Both the position numbers and the translations under genes were made by a program. Shown here one piece after another: positions 17,477 to 26,301 of a stretch of 64,000 nucleotides of DNA. The notes under the pieces were generated by a model. That model was given only the letters and a program-made list of their open reading frames with translations, was not told the DNA's origin and searched no databases. Origin of the DNA: Constantimarinum furrinae (GTDB taxonomy: Bacteria; Bacteroidota; Bacteroidia; Flavobacteriales; Flavobacteriaceae); assembly GCF_014295415.1 (NCBI RefSeq), contig NZ_CP052909.1:558001-622000 (forward strand). The letters run 5' to 3'. Position 1 is the first letter of the stretch, and every line of letters starts with the position of its first letter.

Positions 17477-18702
17477 AATTCTTAAACATTTTATTTATTG
17501 GGTGTTTATTTCTAATTAGTAAAACAGCTCTTGCTCAGCAGGAAGTAACGTATTACGGGGATATTGAACCTATAATCATTACAAATTGTGCGGTGTGCCA
17601 TAAACCCGGAGGCTACGGCCCATTCCCTTTAACTTCTTTTCAGGAAGTAAAAAGCAAAGGATCTTTTATTGGGCATGTGGTAAAAACACGGTATATGCCA
17701 CCCTGGAAGGCAGATCCCGAATTCAGTAATTTTAAGAATGAGCGTGTACTTTCTGAGAGCGATATACAATTGGTGATGGACTGGATCGATGGGGGGATGA
17801 AAAAAGGCGAGCGAAATGCTGAGGCACCTATTATCCCGAACCTCATGGAGAACCGAACTCCGGATCTGGTTCTCGAAATGAATGAACCCTATCAGTTATC
17901 CCAGGAAAGTGTAGAGGATTATCGCTTTTTTAATATTCCTACCCATCTAAAGGAAGACACGTATATTGAGTCTATTGCATACGTTCCGGGCAACAAACGC
18001 TTTGTACATCACAGCAGGATCATGGCAGATACTACGAATCTAATACGGGGGATCGACGGACTTTCAGAATTTGATCCCAAGGCATTGGAATTTCAGAAAA
18101 ATCCTTTAGCCGACGAATTTCTCTACGGCTGGGTGCCTGGAAATCTTCCACTGTTATATCCGCCGGGCACCGGAAAGAAATTGTACGCCAATACCGATCT
18201 CATTCTGAATATCCACTACGCTCCTACCTCGTCCAAACAGGAAGATCGATCTAGAATCGAATTGTTCTTCGCGAAAGAGAAAGTCGATCACGAAATAAAA
18301 ACCCTTACCATTACCGAAAAGGATATTACCAACCAGCCATTTTTGCTAAAAGCAGAAACAAAACCCACCTTTTATGTGAGTTATACGGTAAGAGAAAATA
18401 TGAATCTGGTTTCCTTGCTGCCTCACATGCACTATCTGGGTAAAAGTTTTAAAGCCATTGCGGCTACGCCCAAGGGGGAAGCAATTCCGCTTATAAAGAT
18501 CGATGCCTGGGATTTTAACTGGCAAAGCAGCTATTTGCTGCGGGAACCGCTTCTAATTCCAAAAGGCTCAACCATTCTTATAGTCGCCGATTACGACAAT
18601 ACTTCCGAAAATGCCAGTAACCCCAATTCGCCACCAAAGGATGTGGGGCTGGGCTGGAATTCAACCGATGAAATGATGAACTTGATATTTTATTATTATT
18701 AA
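17473..18702 (+). CDS. Cytochrome c-like / copper type II monooxygenase domain protein
   Basis: The 409-residue protein has a signal peptide ending ALAQQ, a heme c attachment motif CAVCH at residues 39-43 in a short cytochrome-like segment, then a region resembling the C-terminal part of ascorbate-type copper monooxygenases (PHM/DBM family). Visible copper-ligand candidates are HHSRIM near residue 178 and PHMHYLGKSF near residue 317. It is co-translated with the redoxin-like gene (ATGA overlap). Periplasmic oxidation is likely but the substrate is unknown. Family members without proven activity are common. Confidence 0.82.
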   Translation: MKFLNILFIGCLFLISKTALAQQEVTYYGDIEPIIITNCAVCHKPGGYGPFPLTSFQEVKSKGSFIGHVVKTRYMPPWKADPEFSNFKNERVLSESDIQLVMDWIDGGMKKGERNAEAPIIPNLMENRTPDLVLEMNEPYQLSQESVEDYRFFNIPTHLKEDTYIESIAYVPGNKRFVHHSRIMADTTNLIRGIDGLSEFDPKALEFQKNPLADEFLYGWVPGNLPLLYPPGTGKKLYANTDLILNIHYAPTSSKQEDRSRIELFFAKEKVDHEIKTLTITEKDITNQPFLLKAETKPTFYVSYTVRENMNLVSLLPHMHYLGKSFKAIAATPKGEAIPLIKIDAWDFNWQSSYLLREPLLIPKGSTILIVADYDNTSENASNPNSPPKDVGLGWNSTDEMMNLIFYYY

Positions 18703-18786
18703 CTCTTTCACTACGGAATACCTTTGCTGAAACATTTTCTTACTAAAAACGGTGATTTTCCTTTCTCACCTTTTAATGGTTACCCT

Positions 18787-18794
18787 TATATTTG
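18787..18794 (+). promoter_or_regulatory. -7 box upstream of tryptophan 2,3-dioxygenase
   Basis: TATATTTG matches TAnnTTTG and is 19 bp before the ATG at 18814. The upstream box is only a weak TTTC at about 18762. Confidence 0.5.
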
Positions 18795-18813
18795 CTTTTG
18801 AAAAATCTACCGA

Positions 18814-19728
18814 ATGACACAAGAAGAGATCATCGCAGCCCTCAATAAGAAGTACGAAGATCTGGGCGAAAACCCCAATGCATACTTAAAAGGACTGCTG
18901 GAAGCCAAACCCATCAATTATTGGGATTATATTGAAGTAGACACCTTACTTTCCCTTCAGAAACCGAGAACCGATTTTAAGGACGAGACCATCTTTATCA
19001 TGTACCATCAGGTAACCGAGTTGGTACTTAAAATGATGATCCACGAACTGCAACAACTTTCAGAATCCGAAAATACTTCCGAAGAAGTGTGGATCAATAA
19101 ACTCACCAGACTTAACCGGTACACCCAATTGCTTACCACCTCCTTCGACATTATGAAAGACGGTATGAATTACGACGATTACAATACCTTTAGAGCCACA
19201 CTTACACCGGCCAGCGGATTTCAAAGTGCGCAATTCCGATACCTGGAGATCTATTGTACCCCAGTGGAGAATCTTATCAATGACCACGGAAAAAAGCGCT
19301 TACCCGTAAATCCCGTACTTGAAGATCTATTTGATGTGATCTATTGGAAAGACGCGGGATATAACCGAAAAACGGGTAGAAAGACGCTTACGCTTCGGCA
19401 GTTTGAAGAAAAATATCAGGATTCCTTTATAAAACTCGCTAAAAATCTGAAAGGCAAAACCATCGCAGAGCGAATTGAGCAACTCGAAAATCCTTCCAAA
19501 GAATTGCTGGAAAAATTAAAAGCCTTCGATCATCTTTACAATGTAGTATGGCCTATGGTGCATCTCAAGACGGCCCAGCACTATCTGGACAGCAAAGGAG
19601 AGAATAAACCCGCAACCGGAGGCTCGGAATGGAAAAAATACCTGCACCCAAAATTTCAGCAGCGTCGCTTCTTTCCCTCGATATGGTCTGAATCTGAAAA
19701 ACAAAATTGGGGTGAAAACATCTTATAA
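18814..19728 (+). CDS. Tryptophan 2,3-dioxygenase family protein
   Basis: The 304-residue helical protein resembles heme-dependent tryptophan 2,3-dioxygenase, which opens the indole ring to N-formylkynurenine. The family-like segment FIMYHQVTELVLKMMIHEL is near residues 66-84, SGFQSAQFRYLE near 130, and a C-terminal VHLKTAQHYL ... TGGS ... RRFFPSIW region contains the expected heme-ligand His and substrate-contact motif. Length is close to bacterial enzymes. No other kynurenine gene is nearby, so it may be a stand-alone catabolic enzyme. It appears to have its own promoter. Confidence 0.88.
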   Translation: MTQEEIIAALNKKYEDLGENPNAYLKGLLEAKPINYWDYIEVDTLLSLQKPRTDFKDETIFIMYHQVTELVLKMMIHELQQLSESENTSEEVWINKLTRLNRYTQLLTTSFDIMKDGMNYDDYNTFRATLTPASGFQSAQFRYLEIYCTPVENLINDHGKKRLPVNPVLEDLFDVIYWKDAGYNRKTGRKTLTLRQFEEKYQDSFIKLAKNLKGKTIAERIEQLENPSKELLEKLKAFDHLYNVVWPMVHLKTAQHYLDSKGENKPATGGSEWKKYLHPKFQQRRFFPSIWSESEKQNWGENIL

Positions 19729-19773
19729 CTTTTGTTCCATTTCGTCAGTTTACTAAGTAAAAACACCAACCTT

Positions 19774-20526
19774 ATGAAAAAGCTGCTTGTCATCCTACTC
19801 GTATCTATTTCTACTACTTCAATGGCACAGGTTCTCAATGTTGAATCCCTTAGAAAGGTAACCGACACTTCTGGTTGGTCGGGATCGGCCAGCGTTAATT
19901 TCGCCATAAAACGAAATGTAAATGACTTCTTTACCATTTCCAGCAACATTCATGTGCAATATAAAATGAATAAACACCTGGTGTTATTTAAGAATGATAT
20001 TGACTTCCAGAAGATCGAAGGAGAAAAATTCTCCAACAGCGGGATCCAGCATGTGCGCTACAACTACCGTTTTCACGATCGGATTGCCTGGGAGGTCTTT
20101 CTGCAGGGACAATACAACAAGGTTTCACTAATCGATTTCAGAGGGCTGGCAGGTACCGGGCCGCGATTTAAACTAAGCAATTCTGAAAATTATAAATTCT
20201 ATTTGGGTACACTTTTCATGTACGAACATGAGGAAGTAGGAGATGGAATTACTCCTATTCAGAAGGATTTTAGGGGAAGTGCATATTTGTCTTTCAGTTT
20301 GTTTCCCACAGATCGCATCGCCATGGTGAGCACCACCTATTATCAGCCTAAACTGTCTGCCTTTAGCGACTACAGGATCGCTAACGAATCTTCTTTACTT
20401 ATTGATCTGTTTAAAAACTTTGCTTTTAAAACCACCTATCGTTTTATTTTCGATGCGTTTCCCGCTATAGGTATTCCAAATTCTCAATACGATCTAACGA
20501 CAGGTTTCACCTATTCTTTCGATTAA
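19774..20526 (+). CDS. DUF481-like outer membrane protein
   Basis: The 250-residue protein has a signal peptide (MKKLLVILLVSISTTSMAQ) and then many alternating hydrophobic strands, including SVNFAIKRNVNDFF, HVRYNYRFHDRIAWEVFLQ and a C-terminal aromatic-ending strand (LTTGFTYSFD), a pattern typical of small outer membrane barrels. I place it with DUF481-type proteins. The ATG at 19774 opens the signal peptide; a longer frame from 19732 adds 14 residues that do not improve it. Function is unknown. It is 45 bp after the dioxygenase gene and could share its transcript. Confidence 0.75.
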   Translation: MKKLLVILLVSISTTSMAQVLNVESLRKVTDTSGWSGSASVNFAIKRNVNDFFTISSNIHVQYKMNKHLVLFKNDIDFQKIEGEKFSNSGIQHVRYNYRFHDRIAWEVFLQGQYNKVSLIDFRGLAGTGPRFKLSNSENYKFYLGTLFMYEHEEVGDGITPIQKDFRGSAYLSFSLFPTDRIAMVSTTYYQPKLSAFSDYRIANESSLLIDLFKNFAFKTTYRFIFDAFPAIGIPNSQYDLTTGFTYSFD

Positions 20527-20635
20527 TTTTTATAAATCGGTTGTAAGTTCTTTCGCTTAAAGAGACTACTTGTTTATATTTACCAGAAAGGAAAACCAGA
20601 ATGGTTCCAATTTCGTAATTATAATACATTTATTT

Positions 20636-20971
20636 ATGTCTAATATGTACTACGACCCTAAAGATCTTCGGAAATTTGGTGACATCACCGAATGGAATGA
20701 GGAACTTGGAACAAAATTTTTCGATTACTACGGAAAAGTTTTCGAGGAAGGTGCGCTAACAGCACGTGAAAAGGCCCTCATAGCACTCGCCGTTTCCCAT
20801 ACCGAACAATGTCCATACTGCATCGACGCCTATACCAAAGAAACGCTGCAACGCGGCGTAACCAAAGCAGAGATGATGGAAGCCATACATGTGGGAGCAG
20901 CCATAAAGAGTGGCGCTACCCTGGTCCATGGGGTAATGATGATGAACAAAGTAAACAAACTGGACGGATAA
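20636..20971 (+). CDS. Arsenosugar biosynthesis-associated peroxidase-like protein
   Basis: The 111-residue protein belongs to the carboxymuconolactone decarboxylase/AhpD-like fold. It has the redox motif CPYC (in SHTEQCPYCIDAY) and a helical region ending GATLVHGVMMMNKVNKL. Proteins of this exact type are named for co-occurrence with ArsS and ArsM. I chose the ATG at 20636 (MSNMYYDPKD) since the longer frame reads through untranslated AT-rich leader. It starts the arsenosugar operon, 17 bp before arsS. A redox role on arsenic intermediates is suggested by context only. Confidence 0.9.
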   Translation: MSNMYYDPKDLRKFGDITEWNEELGTKFFDYYGKVFEEGALTAREKALIALAVSHTEQCPYCIDAYTKETLQRGVTKAEMMEAIHVGAAIKSGATLVHGVMMMNKVNKLDG

Positions 20972-20988
20972 AAGCCAAACCTAATTTT

Positions 20989-22053
20989 ATGTCGAAAGTA
21001 AAGACGCAATCCCTACATAAACGCAATGATGAACTGGCCAATGCCAACAGACAACTGGAAATTCTATCCAATGGAATTTTTCAGAACGGCGAGCTCCCCA
21101 CCTTTGCAAAAAAGATCAAAGAAACCAACAACTTTCCGCTCCGCCCCAAAAAACTGGAGATCCTTCAAATTAACGTAGGTTATATGTGCAATCAGGTGTG
21201 TGAACATTGTCATGTGGATGCCGGACCCGACCGAAAGGAGATCATGACCGTTGAAACCATGAAACAGTGTCTTGAGGTCATTAGGAACACCGGTGCGCAT
21301 ACCCTCGATCTCACCGGAGGAGCACCCGAGATGAACCCTAACTTTAGATGGTTCGTGGATGAAGCCAGTAAGGCCGGAATAAAGGATTTTATCGTTCGAA
21401 GCAACCTCACTATCATTAGAGCCAATAAAAAATATTACGATCTGCCGCAGTTCTTTAAAGATCACAACGTGCATGTAGTAAGTTCGATGCCGCACTGGAC
21501 GCGTGGTAAAACCGATAAACAGCGAGGCGATGGTGTTTTCGATAAATCTATTAAAGCTTTACAGGATTTAAATGCCGTAGGCTACGGTCTTCCTAACAGC
21601 AAGTTAAGGCTGGATCTAGTGTACAATCCCAGTGGTGCCTTTTTACCGGGGGATCAGGCCGCCATGGAAAAGGATTTTAAGAAGGCGTTACTGGAAGATT
21701 TTGGCATACGATTTCACAATTTATTTACGATCACCAATCTTCCCATAGCCCGATTCCTAGATTATCTTATTGCTTCTGAAAATTATGAGGACTATATGTA
21801 TCAACTGGTTGACGCCTATAACCCCGCAGCCGTTGAGAATGTGATGTGTACCAATACCATTTCGGTGAGTTGGGATGGCTGGTTGTACGACTGTGATTTC
21901 AATCAGATGCTCGGACTTAAGGTAGCCAGCAAGATCAAACACATTAAGGATTACAACGAAGATGTTCTTAAAGACCGGGATATTTTAATTTCGCAGCATT
22001 GTTACGGTTGTACTGCCGGTGCCGGCAGTAGCTGTCAGGGGAGCGTTACCTAG
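20989..22053 (+). CDS. arsS: Arsenosugar biosynthesis radical SAM protein ArsS
   Basis: The 354-residue enzyme has the radical SAM cluster motif CNQVCEHCH (CxxxCxxC) near residues 65-73, DLTGGAPEMNP (the SAM-binding GGE-like motif) near 105, and a Cys-rich C-terminus (CYGCTAGAGSSCQG) typical of the family. ArsS is thought to attach the 5'-deoxyadenosyl group to dimethylarsenite made by ArsM. I chose the ATG at 20989 (MSKVKTQ); the upstream extension overlaps the preceding gene in another frame. It lies in a tight operon with the other arsenosugar genes. Confidence 0.95.
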   Translation: MSKVKTQSLHKRNDELANANRQLEILSNGIFQNGELPTFAKKIKETNNFPLRPKKLEILQINVGYMCNQVCEHCHVDAGPDRKEIMTVETMKQCLEVIRNTGAHTLDLTGGAPEMNPNFRWFVDEASKAGIKDFIVRSNLTIIRANKKYYDLPQFFKDHNVHVVSSMPHWTRGKTDKQRGDGVFDKSIKALQDLNAVGYGLPNSKLRLDLVYNPSGAFLPGDQAAMEKDFKKALLEDFGIRFHNLFTITNLPIARFLDYLIASENYEDYMYQLVDAYNPAAVENVMCTNTISVSWDGWLYDCDFNQMLGLKVASKIKHIKDYNEDVLKDRDILISQHCYGCTAGAGSSCQGSVT

Positions 22054-22062
22054 AACTTTAAT

Positions 22063-22560
22063 ATGAAAGCGGCATTCACTTTAATATGTTTTTTCTTTAC
22101 GGTTCTCTGTCTGGGACAAACCGAACTGGATGACATGCTACAACGTTATAATACCCGAAGCATTCCCTATATTTCGGTTGAAGAATTGCGAATGCTTCAG
22201 ACCAATGAAAGCATCATAGTTCTTGATGCACGTGAGAAAAATGAATTTGAAGTTAGTAAAATACCTTCAGCTTTATATATTGGGTATTCTGAATTTTCTT
22301 CGGAAGGCCTTTCAGAAAAGAAAATAGACAAAAGCACCCCTATCATTGTATATTGTTCCCTCGGAATACGTTCAGAAGTAATTGGAGAAAAACTGAAAAA
22401 AGAAGGATACCTCAACGTTAAAAACCTCTACGGCGGGATCTTTGAATGGAAAAATAACGGATATCCGGTCTTCGATTCTCAAAATGTAGAAACAGAAAAT
22501 GTACATGTCTGTTCCAAAATCTGGGGGAAATGGTTACAAAACGGAACTAAAGTATTTTAA
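22063..22560 (+). CDS. Secreted rhodanese-like protein
   Basis: The 165-residue protein has a signal peptide (MKAAFTLICFFFTVLCLGQ) and one rhodanese domain: VLDAREKNEFEVSKIPSA near residue 53, and the active-site loop YCSLGIRS near residue 100, with Cys as the persulfide or thiol carrier. A further Cys (VHVCSKIWG) is near the end. It begins 9 bp after arsS and its stop codon touches the next ATG. In flavobacterial arsenosugar clusters a rhodanese is a regular member; a role in handling arsenic-thiol groups is an inference. Confidence 0.9.
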   Translation: MKAAFTLICFFFTVLCLGQTELDDMLQRYNTRSIPYISVEELRMLQTNESIIVLDAREKNEFEVSKIPSALYIGYSEFSSEGLSEKKIDKSTPIIVYCSLGIRSEVIGEKLKKEGYLNVKNLYGGIFEWKNNGYPVFDSQNVETENVHVCSKIWGKWLQNGTKVF

Positions 22561-23253
22561 ATGGGACTATTAACTTCTAAAGACACCGACGGAAATGTTG
22601 ATTTCTCTGCAGATTTTCATTTTCCTATGTCCAATAAAGCCTTGATCATCTTTACACGAACCCCTCAATTGGGAAAATGTAAAACCCGGTTAGCCGCGGC
22701 GATTGGTGATGAAGCCGCTCTGGAAGTTTATAAAATATTATTGAACCATACGGCAAAGATCACCGAAAAGGTTACCGCAGACAAATTCGTTTTTTATGCG
22801 GGAACTATTGCACAACACGATGTCTGGAACAATGAGATCTTTAGCAAAAAACTTCAAATCGATGGAGATCTTGGTGTAAAGATGCATCACGCATTTCTTG
22901 AGTTATTTGACCTTGGCTATGAAAAAGTGGTCATTGTAGGAAGTGATCTCTTCGATCTTACCAGCCGAGAGATCGATGATGCTTTTACCGCATTAACCCA
23001 CAACGACACCGTGATTGGCCCTGCCGAAGATGGCGGCTATTACCTCCTTGGAATGAAAACCCTAAATACTGCTATATTTGAGAATAAAGATTGGGGAACA
23101 GCGACGGTTTTACAAGATACCCTAAAGGATCTGAAAGCGAAGTCGGTTTTTAGATTGCCTGCTAAAAATGATATTGATCATGTGGAAGATATTATGAACA
23201 TTGAAGTCTTTCAGCAATTTATACCTGATAAACTATTAAACAGATCGAAGTAA
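22561..23253 (+). CDS. TIGR04282-type arsenosugar glycosyltransferase
   Basis: The 230-residue protein is a nucleotidyltransferase/glycosyltransferase-A-like enzyme: LIIFTRTPQLGKCKTRLA near residue 27, VVIVGSDLFDLT near 125 and IGPAEDGGYYLLGM near 155. This pattern is used to name the TIGR04282 arsenosugar family. The ATG at 22561 directly follows the rhodanese stop. An internal ATG at 22627 would match the family core start and cannot be excluded. It probably transfers a sugar or activates it in arsenosugar assembly; the substrate is inferred from the cluster. Confidence 0.88.
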   Translation: MGLLTSKDTDGNVDFSADFHFPMSNKALIIFTRTPQLGKCKTRLAAAIGDEAALEVYKILLNHTAKITEKVTADKFVFYAGTIAQHDVWNNEIFSKKLQIDGDLGVKMHHAFLELFDLGYEKVVIVGSDLFDLTSREIDDAFTALTHNDTVIGPAEDGGYYLLGMKTLNTAIFENKDWGTATVLQDTLKDLKAKSVFRLPAKNDIDHVEDIMNIEVFQQFIPDKLLNRSK

Positions 23254-23270
23254 TATTTGAACAAAGCACT

Positions 23271-24083
23271 ATGAGAAAATTCATTCAGGCATCCGCCCAA
23301 TTTTTAGAACAACGTGGTTTTGAGTCTCCAGAGATCGGGATCATTCTTGGCACGGGATTGGGTCAGATCCTTGAAAACATAGAAATAGAATCGGAAGTGA
23401 GTTATAACCATATCCCCAACTTTCCAACCGCCACGGTCGAATTTCATAAAGGAAAGCTTATTTACGGTACACTTTCGGGTAAGAAGGTCGTAGTGATGCA
23501 GGGCCGGTTTCATCTTTATGAAGGCTATACACTGCGCGACGTAACCTTTCCGGTGAGGGTGATGCATCAATTAGGCATTAAGAAACTACTGGTTAGCAAT
23601 GCTTCGGGAGCGATCAATCTAAATTTTAAAAAAGGAGAGATCATGTTAATCGATGATCATATAAACCTACAAGGAGGATCACCTCTTGCGTTTAAGGGGG
23701 TTGAAAAAATGGGCGAACGTTTTGTGGATATGAGTCAGCCATACGATCCCGAAATGAATAGTATCATTGAAACCATCGCTAAGGAAAAGCAAATAAACCT
23801 GCACAAAGGTGTTTATGCGAGTGTGGTAGGACCTCAATTGGAAACCCGGGCCGAGTATCGCTACCTTAAGATCATAGGTGCCGATGCTGTGGGTATGAGC
23901 ACTGTTCCCGAAATTATTGTTGCCAATCATTTGGGGCTTAAAGTGTCAGCTTTATCCGTTTTAACCGACGAATGTGATCCGGACAACCTGAAACCGGTCG
24001 ATATAGCCGATATCATTGCGATGGCAGGAAAAGCCGAACCGGATATGATCACCATCTTTACCGAACTTATAAAAAAATTATAA
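23271..24083 (+). CDS. Purine nucleoside phosphorylase (trimeric type)
   Basis: The 270-residue enzyme splits purine nucleosides with phosphate. Family motifs are visible: GTGLGQ near residue 27, MQGRFHLYEGYTLRDVTFPVRVM near 78-100, NASGAINLNFKKGE near 110, VVGPQLETRAEYR near 187, and GMSTVPEIIVANHLGLKVSALSVLTD near 210-235. In this operon it could remove adenine from the adenosyl-arsenic product of ArsS, leaving the sugar for glycosylation. A purely salvage role is also possible, but the position between ArsS/TIGR04282 and ArsM favours the first. Confidence 0.93.
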   Translation: MRKFIQASAQFLEQRGFESPEIGIILGTGLGQILENIEIESEVSYNHIPNFPTATVEFHKGKLIYGTLSGKKVVVMQGRFHLYEGYTLRDVTFPVRVMHQLGIKKLLVSNASGAINLNFKKGEIMLIDDHINLQGGSPLAFKGVEKMGERFVDMSQPYDPEMNSIIETIAKEKQINLHKGVYASVVGPQLETRAEYRYLKIIGADAVGMSTVPEIIVANHLGLKVSALSVLTDECDPDNLKPVDIADIIAMAGKAEPDMITIFTELIKKL

Positions 24084-24108
24084 CCTAACTACACTGAATT
24101 ATATACCT

Positions 24109-25077
24109 ATGAGCTATCTCGATACTACCCACGATGTTTATAAAGAAGCTGCTCTAAGTCCAGATATCGGACTTTGCTGTACCACCAATCCTATTTGGGA
24201 ATTGCCCGGACTTAAGATCCCTAAGATCATGCAGGAAATGAACTATGGCTGTGGTAGCACGGTACATGCGCGTGACCTTACTAATAATCCGAAAACCCTC
24301 TATGTGGGAGTCGGCGGTGGAATGGAGTTATTACAATTCTCCTATTTTAACCGCCAAAAGAACGGCGTCGTTGGTGTAGATGTGGTAGATGAAATGCTCG
24401 AAGCATCCCGAAAGAATTTTAAAGAAGCTGAAACATTAAACCCATGGTTTAAAAGTGAGTTCGTTGAATTAAAAAAAGGAGATGCTTTAAATCTTCCGGT
24501 TGAGGACAATTCTATCGATGTGGCTGCTCAGAACTGCCTGTTCAATATTTTTAAGGAAGAAGACCTCAAAAAGGCGATCGAGGAAATGTACCGGGTATTA
24601 AAACCACATGGCCGACTGGTAATGAGTGATCCTACCTGCGAACAGCCCATGAACGAAACCTTGCGTAATGATGACCGCTTAAGAGCCTTATGTCTTAGCG
24701 GGAGCCTACCTATTAAGGAATACGTAAAGGCACTTACCGATGTTGGCTTCGGAACCATAGAGATTAGAGCCCGGAAACCTTACCGTATTTTAGATCCTAA
24801 ACACTACCCTACCAACGAATTGATCTACATAGAATCCATCGAAGTAGCTGCCATAAAAGATCCAATGCCCGAAGACGGTCCCTGTGTCTTTACCGGAAAA
24901 GCAGCGATCTACTACGGTGAAGATGATTATTTTGACGACAAAAAGGGTCATATCCTTCTAAAAAATCAGCCGATAGCGATCTGCGACAAGACCGCCGGTG
25001 CATTACAAAGTTTAGGCAGGGATGATATCTACTTTAGTGAATCAACTTTTCATTACGACGGAGGAGGTTGCTGTTAG
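24109..25077 (+). CDS. arsM: Arsenite methyltransferase ArsM, arsenosugar type
   Basis: The 322-residue SAM-dependent methyltransferase turns arsenite into methylated arsenicals. It has a SAM-binding loop (LYVGVGGGMELLQF) near residue 65, the post-I acid GVDVVDEM near 90, and arsenic-related Cys: LCCTTNP (residues 22-25), NYGCGS near 47, PTCEQP near 182, and a GGGCC C-terminus. The family normally shares a CC pair, Cys in the second domain and a terminal GGGCC. It is the last of the seven arsenosugar genes in a row, 25 bp after the phosphorylase gene. Confidence 0.93.
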   Translation: MSYLDTTHDVYKEAALSPDIGLCCTTNPIWELPGLKIPKIMQEMNYGCGSTVHARDLTNNPKTLYVGVGGGMELLQFSYFNRQKNGVVGVDVVDEMLEASRKNFKEAETLNPWFKSEFVELKKGDALNLPVEDNSIDVAAQNCLFNIFKEEDLKKAIEEMYRVLKPHGRLVMSDPTCEQPMNETLRNDDRLRALCLSGSLPIKEYVKALTDVGFGTIEIRARKPYRILDPKHYPTNELIYIESIEVAAIKDPMPEDGPCVFTGKAAIYYGEDDYFDDKKGHILLKNQPIAICDKTAGALQSLGRDDIYFSESTFHYDGGGCC

Positions 25078-25084
25078 ACTTTAT

Positions 25085-25103
25085 TTCAGATTTTAAATCT
25101 GAA
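25085..25103. promoter_or_regulatory. 19-bp perfect palindrome between arsM and the PiT gene
   Basis: TTCAGATTT and AAATCTGAA flank one central base, giving a perfect 9-bp dyad just after the arsM stop. There is no T run, so it is a weak terminator candidate. It could be an operator for the downstream transporter or an RNA hairpin. Confidence 0.4.
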
Positions 25104-25149
25104 CACTTTATTGCTTCGTAAGTATCAATAGACAAAAACCAATTGATCT

Positions 25150-26262
25150 ATGATCTTTATCATTCTATGTATTGCTGCTTGCTTTTTAGCCTATAGTAAC
25201 GGAGCGAACGATAACTTTAAAGGAGTTGCTACCCTGTTTGGGAGTGGAACGACCAATTACAAAAAAGCAATTAGTTGGGCCACAGTAACCACGTTTGCCG
25301 GATCTATTGCCGCAATTTTTTTAGCAGGAACCTTGGTTAAGAATTTTTCAGGAAAGGGACTGGTTCCCGACGATCTTATTCAAAATCCTGTATTTGCCAT
25401 TTCCATTGCTTTAGGAGCTGCTATTACTGTACTTCTGGCTACTAAAATAGGGATGCCCATTTCAACCACACATAGTCTGGTAGGCGGATTATTTGGAGCA
25501 GGCGTGATGGCGATTGGAGCCAATTTTAACTTTGCAAAACTGGGAAACACCTTTTTAATGCCGTTAATTGTGAGTCCGCTGATGGCCGCAGTACTCAGTT
25601 TTATTGCATACATAATTTTTAGAAAACTCCGGAAGAAACTTGGCGTTACCAAAAAAAGTTGTGTTTGTATTTCTGAAAATCAGGCTTCTACCCGACTTTC
25701 AGGTTCAGAACTCAGTATGCAGGCACATAAAAGTATCGAGGTTACCACCTGTGAAGAAAAATGCGTGGAAAACTATAATGGGCAGGTCTTAGGGATTACA
25801 TCCCAAAGCGTACTGGACAGCCTACATTTTCTGAGCGCAGGAGTGGTAAGCTTCGCCAGAGGCCTTAATGATACTCCAAAAATAGTAGGACTACTTATTA
25901 TCATTAATACGATCGATATAAAATATGGCATGATCGCGGTCGCCATTACCATGGCCATTGGTGGTCTTATGAACGCAAAAAAAGTAGGGATCACTATGAG
26001 TAAAAAGATCACTCCTATGAATCACGGACAGGGATTTACGGCCAATTTGATCACCGGGATTCTGGTAACTACGGCTAGCATTCACGGGATGCCGGTCTCA
26101 ACGACCCACGTTTCGGTGGGATCTATTTTTGGGATAGGGACAGCTTCGAAAAAAGCAGATGTAAAAATGATCTCCAAGATCTTAATATCTTGGGTACTTA
26201 CGTTGCCTATTGCAGCCCTAATGAGCGCACTGTGCTTTAAAGTCCTGGAAAGTATTTTGTAA
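25150..26262 (+). CDS. PiT-family inorganic phosphate transporter
   Basis: The 370-residue inner membrane protein has both PiT signature repeats: GANDNFKGVATLFGSG near residue 18 and GLNDTPKIVGLL near 238, within two homologous halves separated by a Cys-rich cytoplasmic loop (CVCISEN and TCEEKCVENY). PiT transporters move metal-phosphate with protons or sodium and also let arsenate in. Placement directly after arsM fits a link between phosphate scarcity, arsenate entry and arsenic detoxification. It does not show that arsenicals are the intended substrate. Confidence 0.9.
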   Translation: MIFIILCIAACFLAYSNGANDNFKGVATLFGSGTTNYKKAISWATVTTFAGSIAAIFLAGTLVKNFSGKGLVPDDLIQNPVFAISIALGAAITVLLATKIGMPISTTHSLVGGLFGAGVMAIGANFNFAKLGNTFLMPLIVSPLMAAVLSFIAYIIFRKLRKKLGVTKKSCVCISENQASTRLSGSELSMQAHKSIEVTTCEEKCVENYNGQVLGITSQSVLDSLHFLSAGVVSFARGLNDTPKIVGLLIIINTIDIKYGMIAVAITMAIGGLMNAKKVGITMSKKITPMNHGQGFTANLITGILVTTASIHGMPVSTTHVSVGSIFGIGTASKKADVKMISKILISWVLTLPIAALMSALCFKVLESIL

Positions 26263-26301
26263 TTTTAGAGTTAAATACCCGACTGTATTCTAGAACTTTC
26301 T

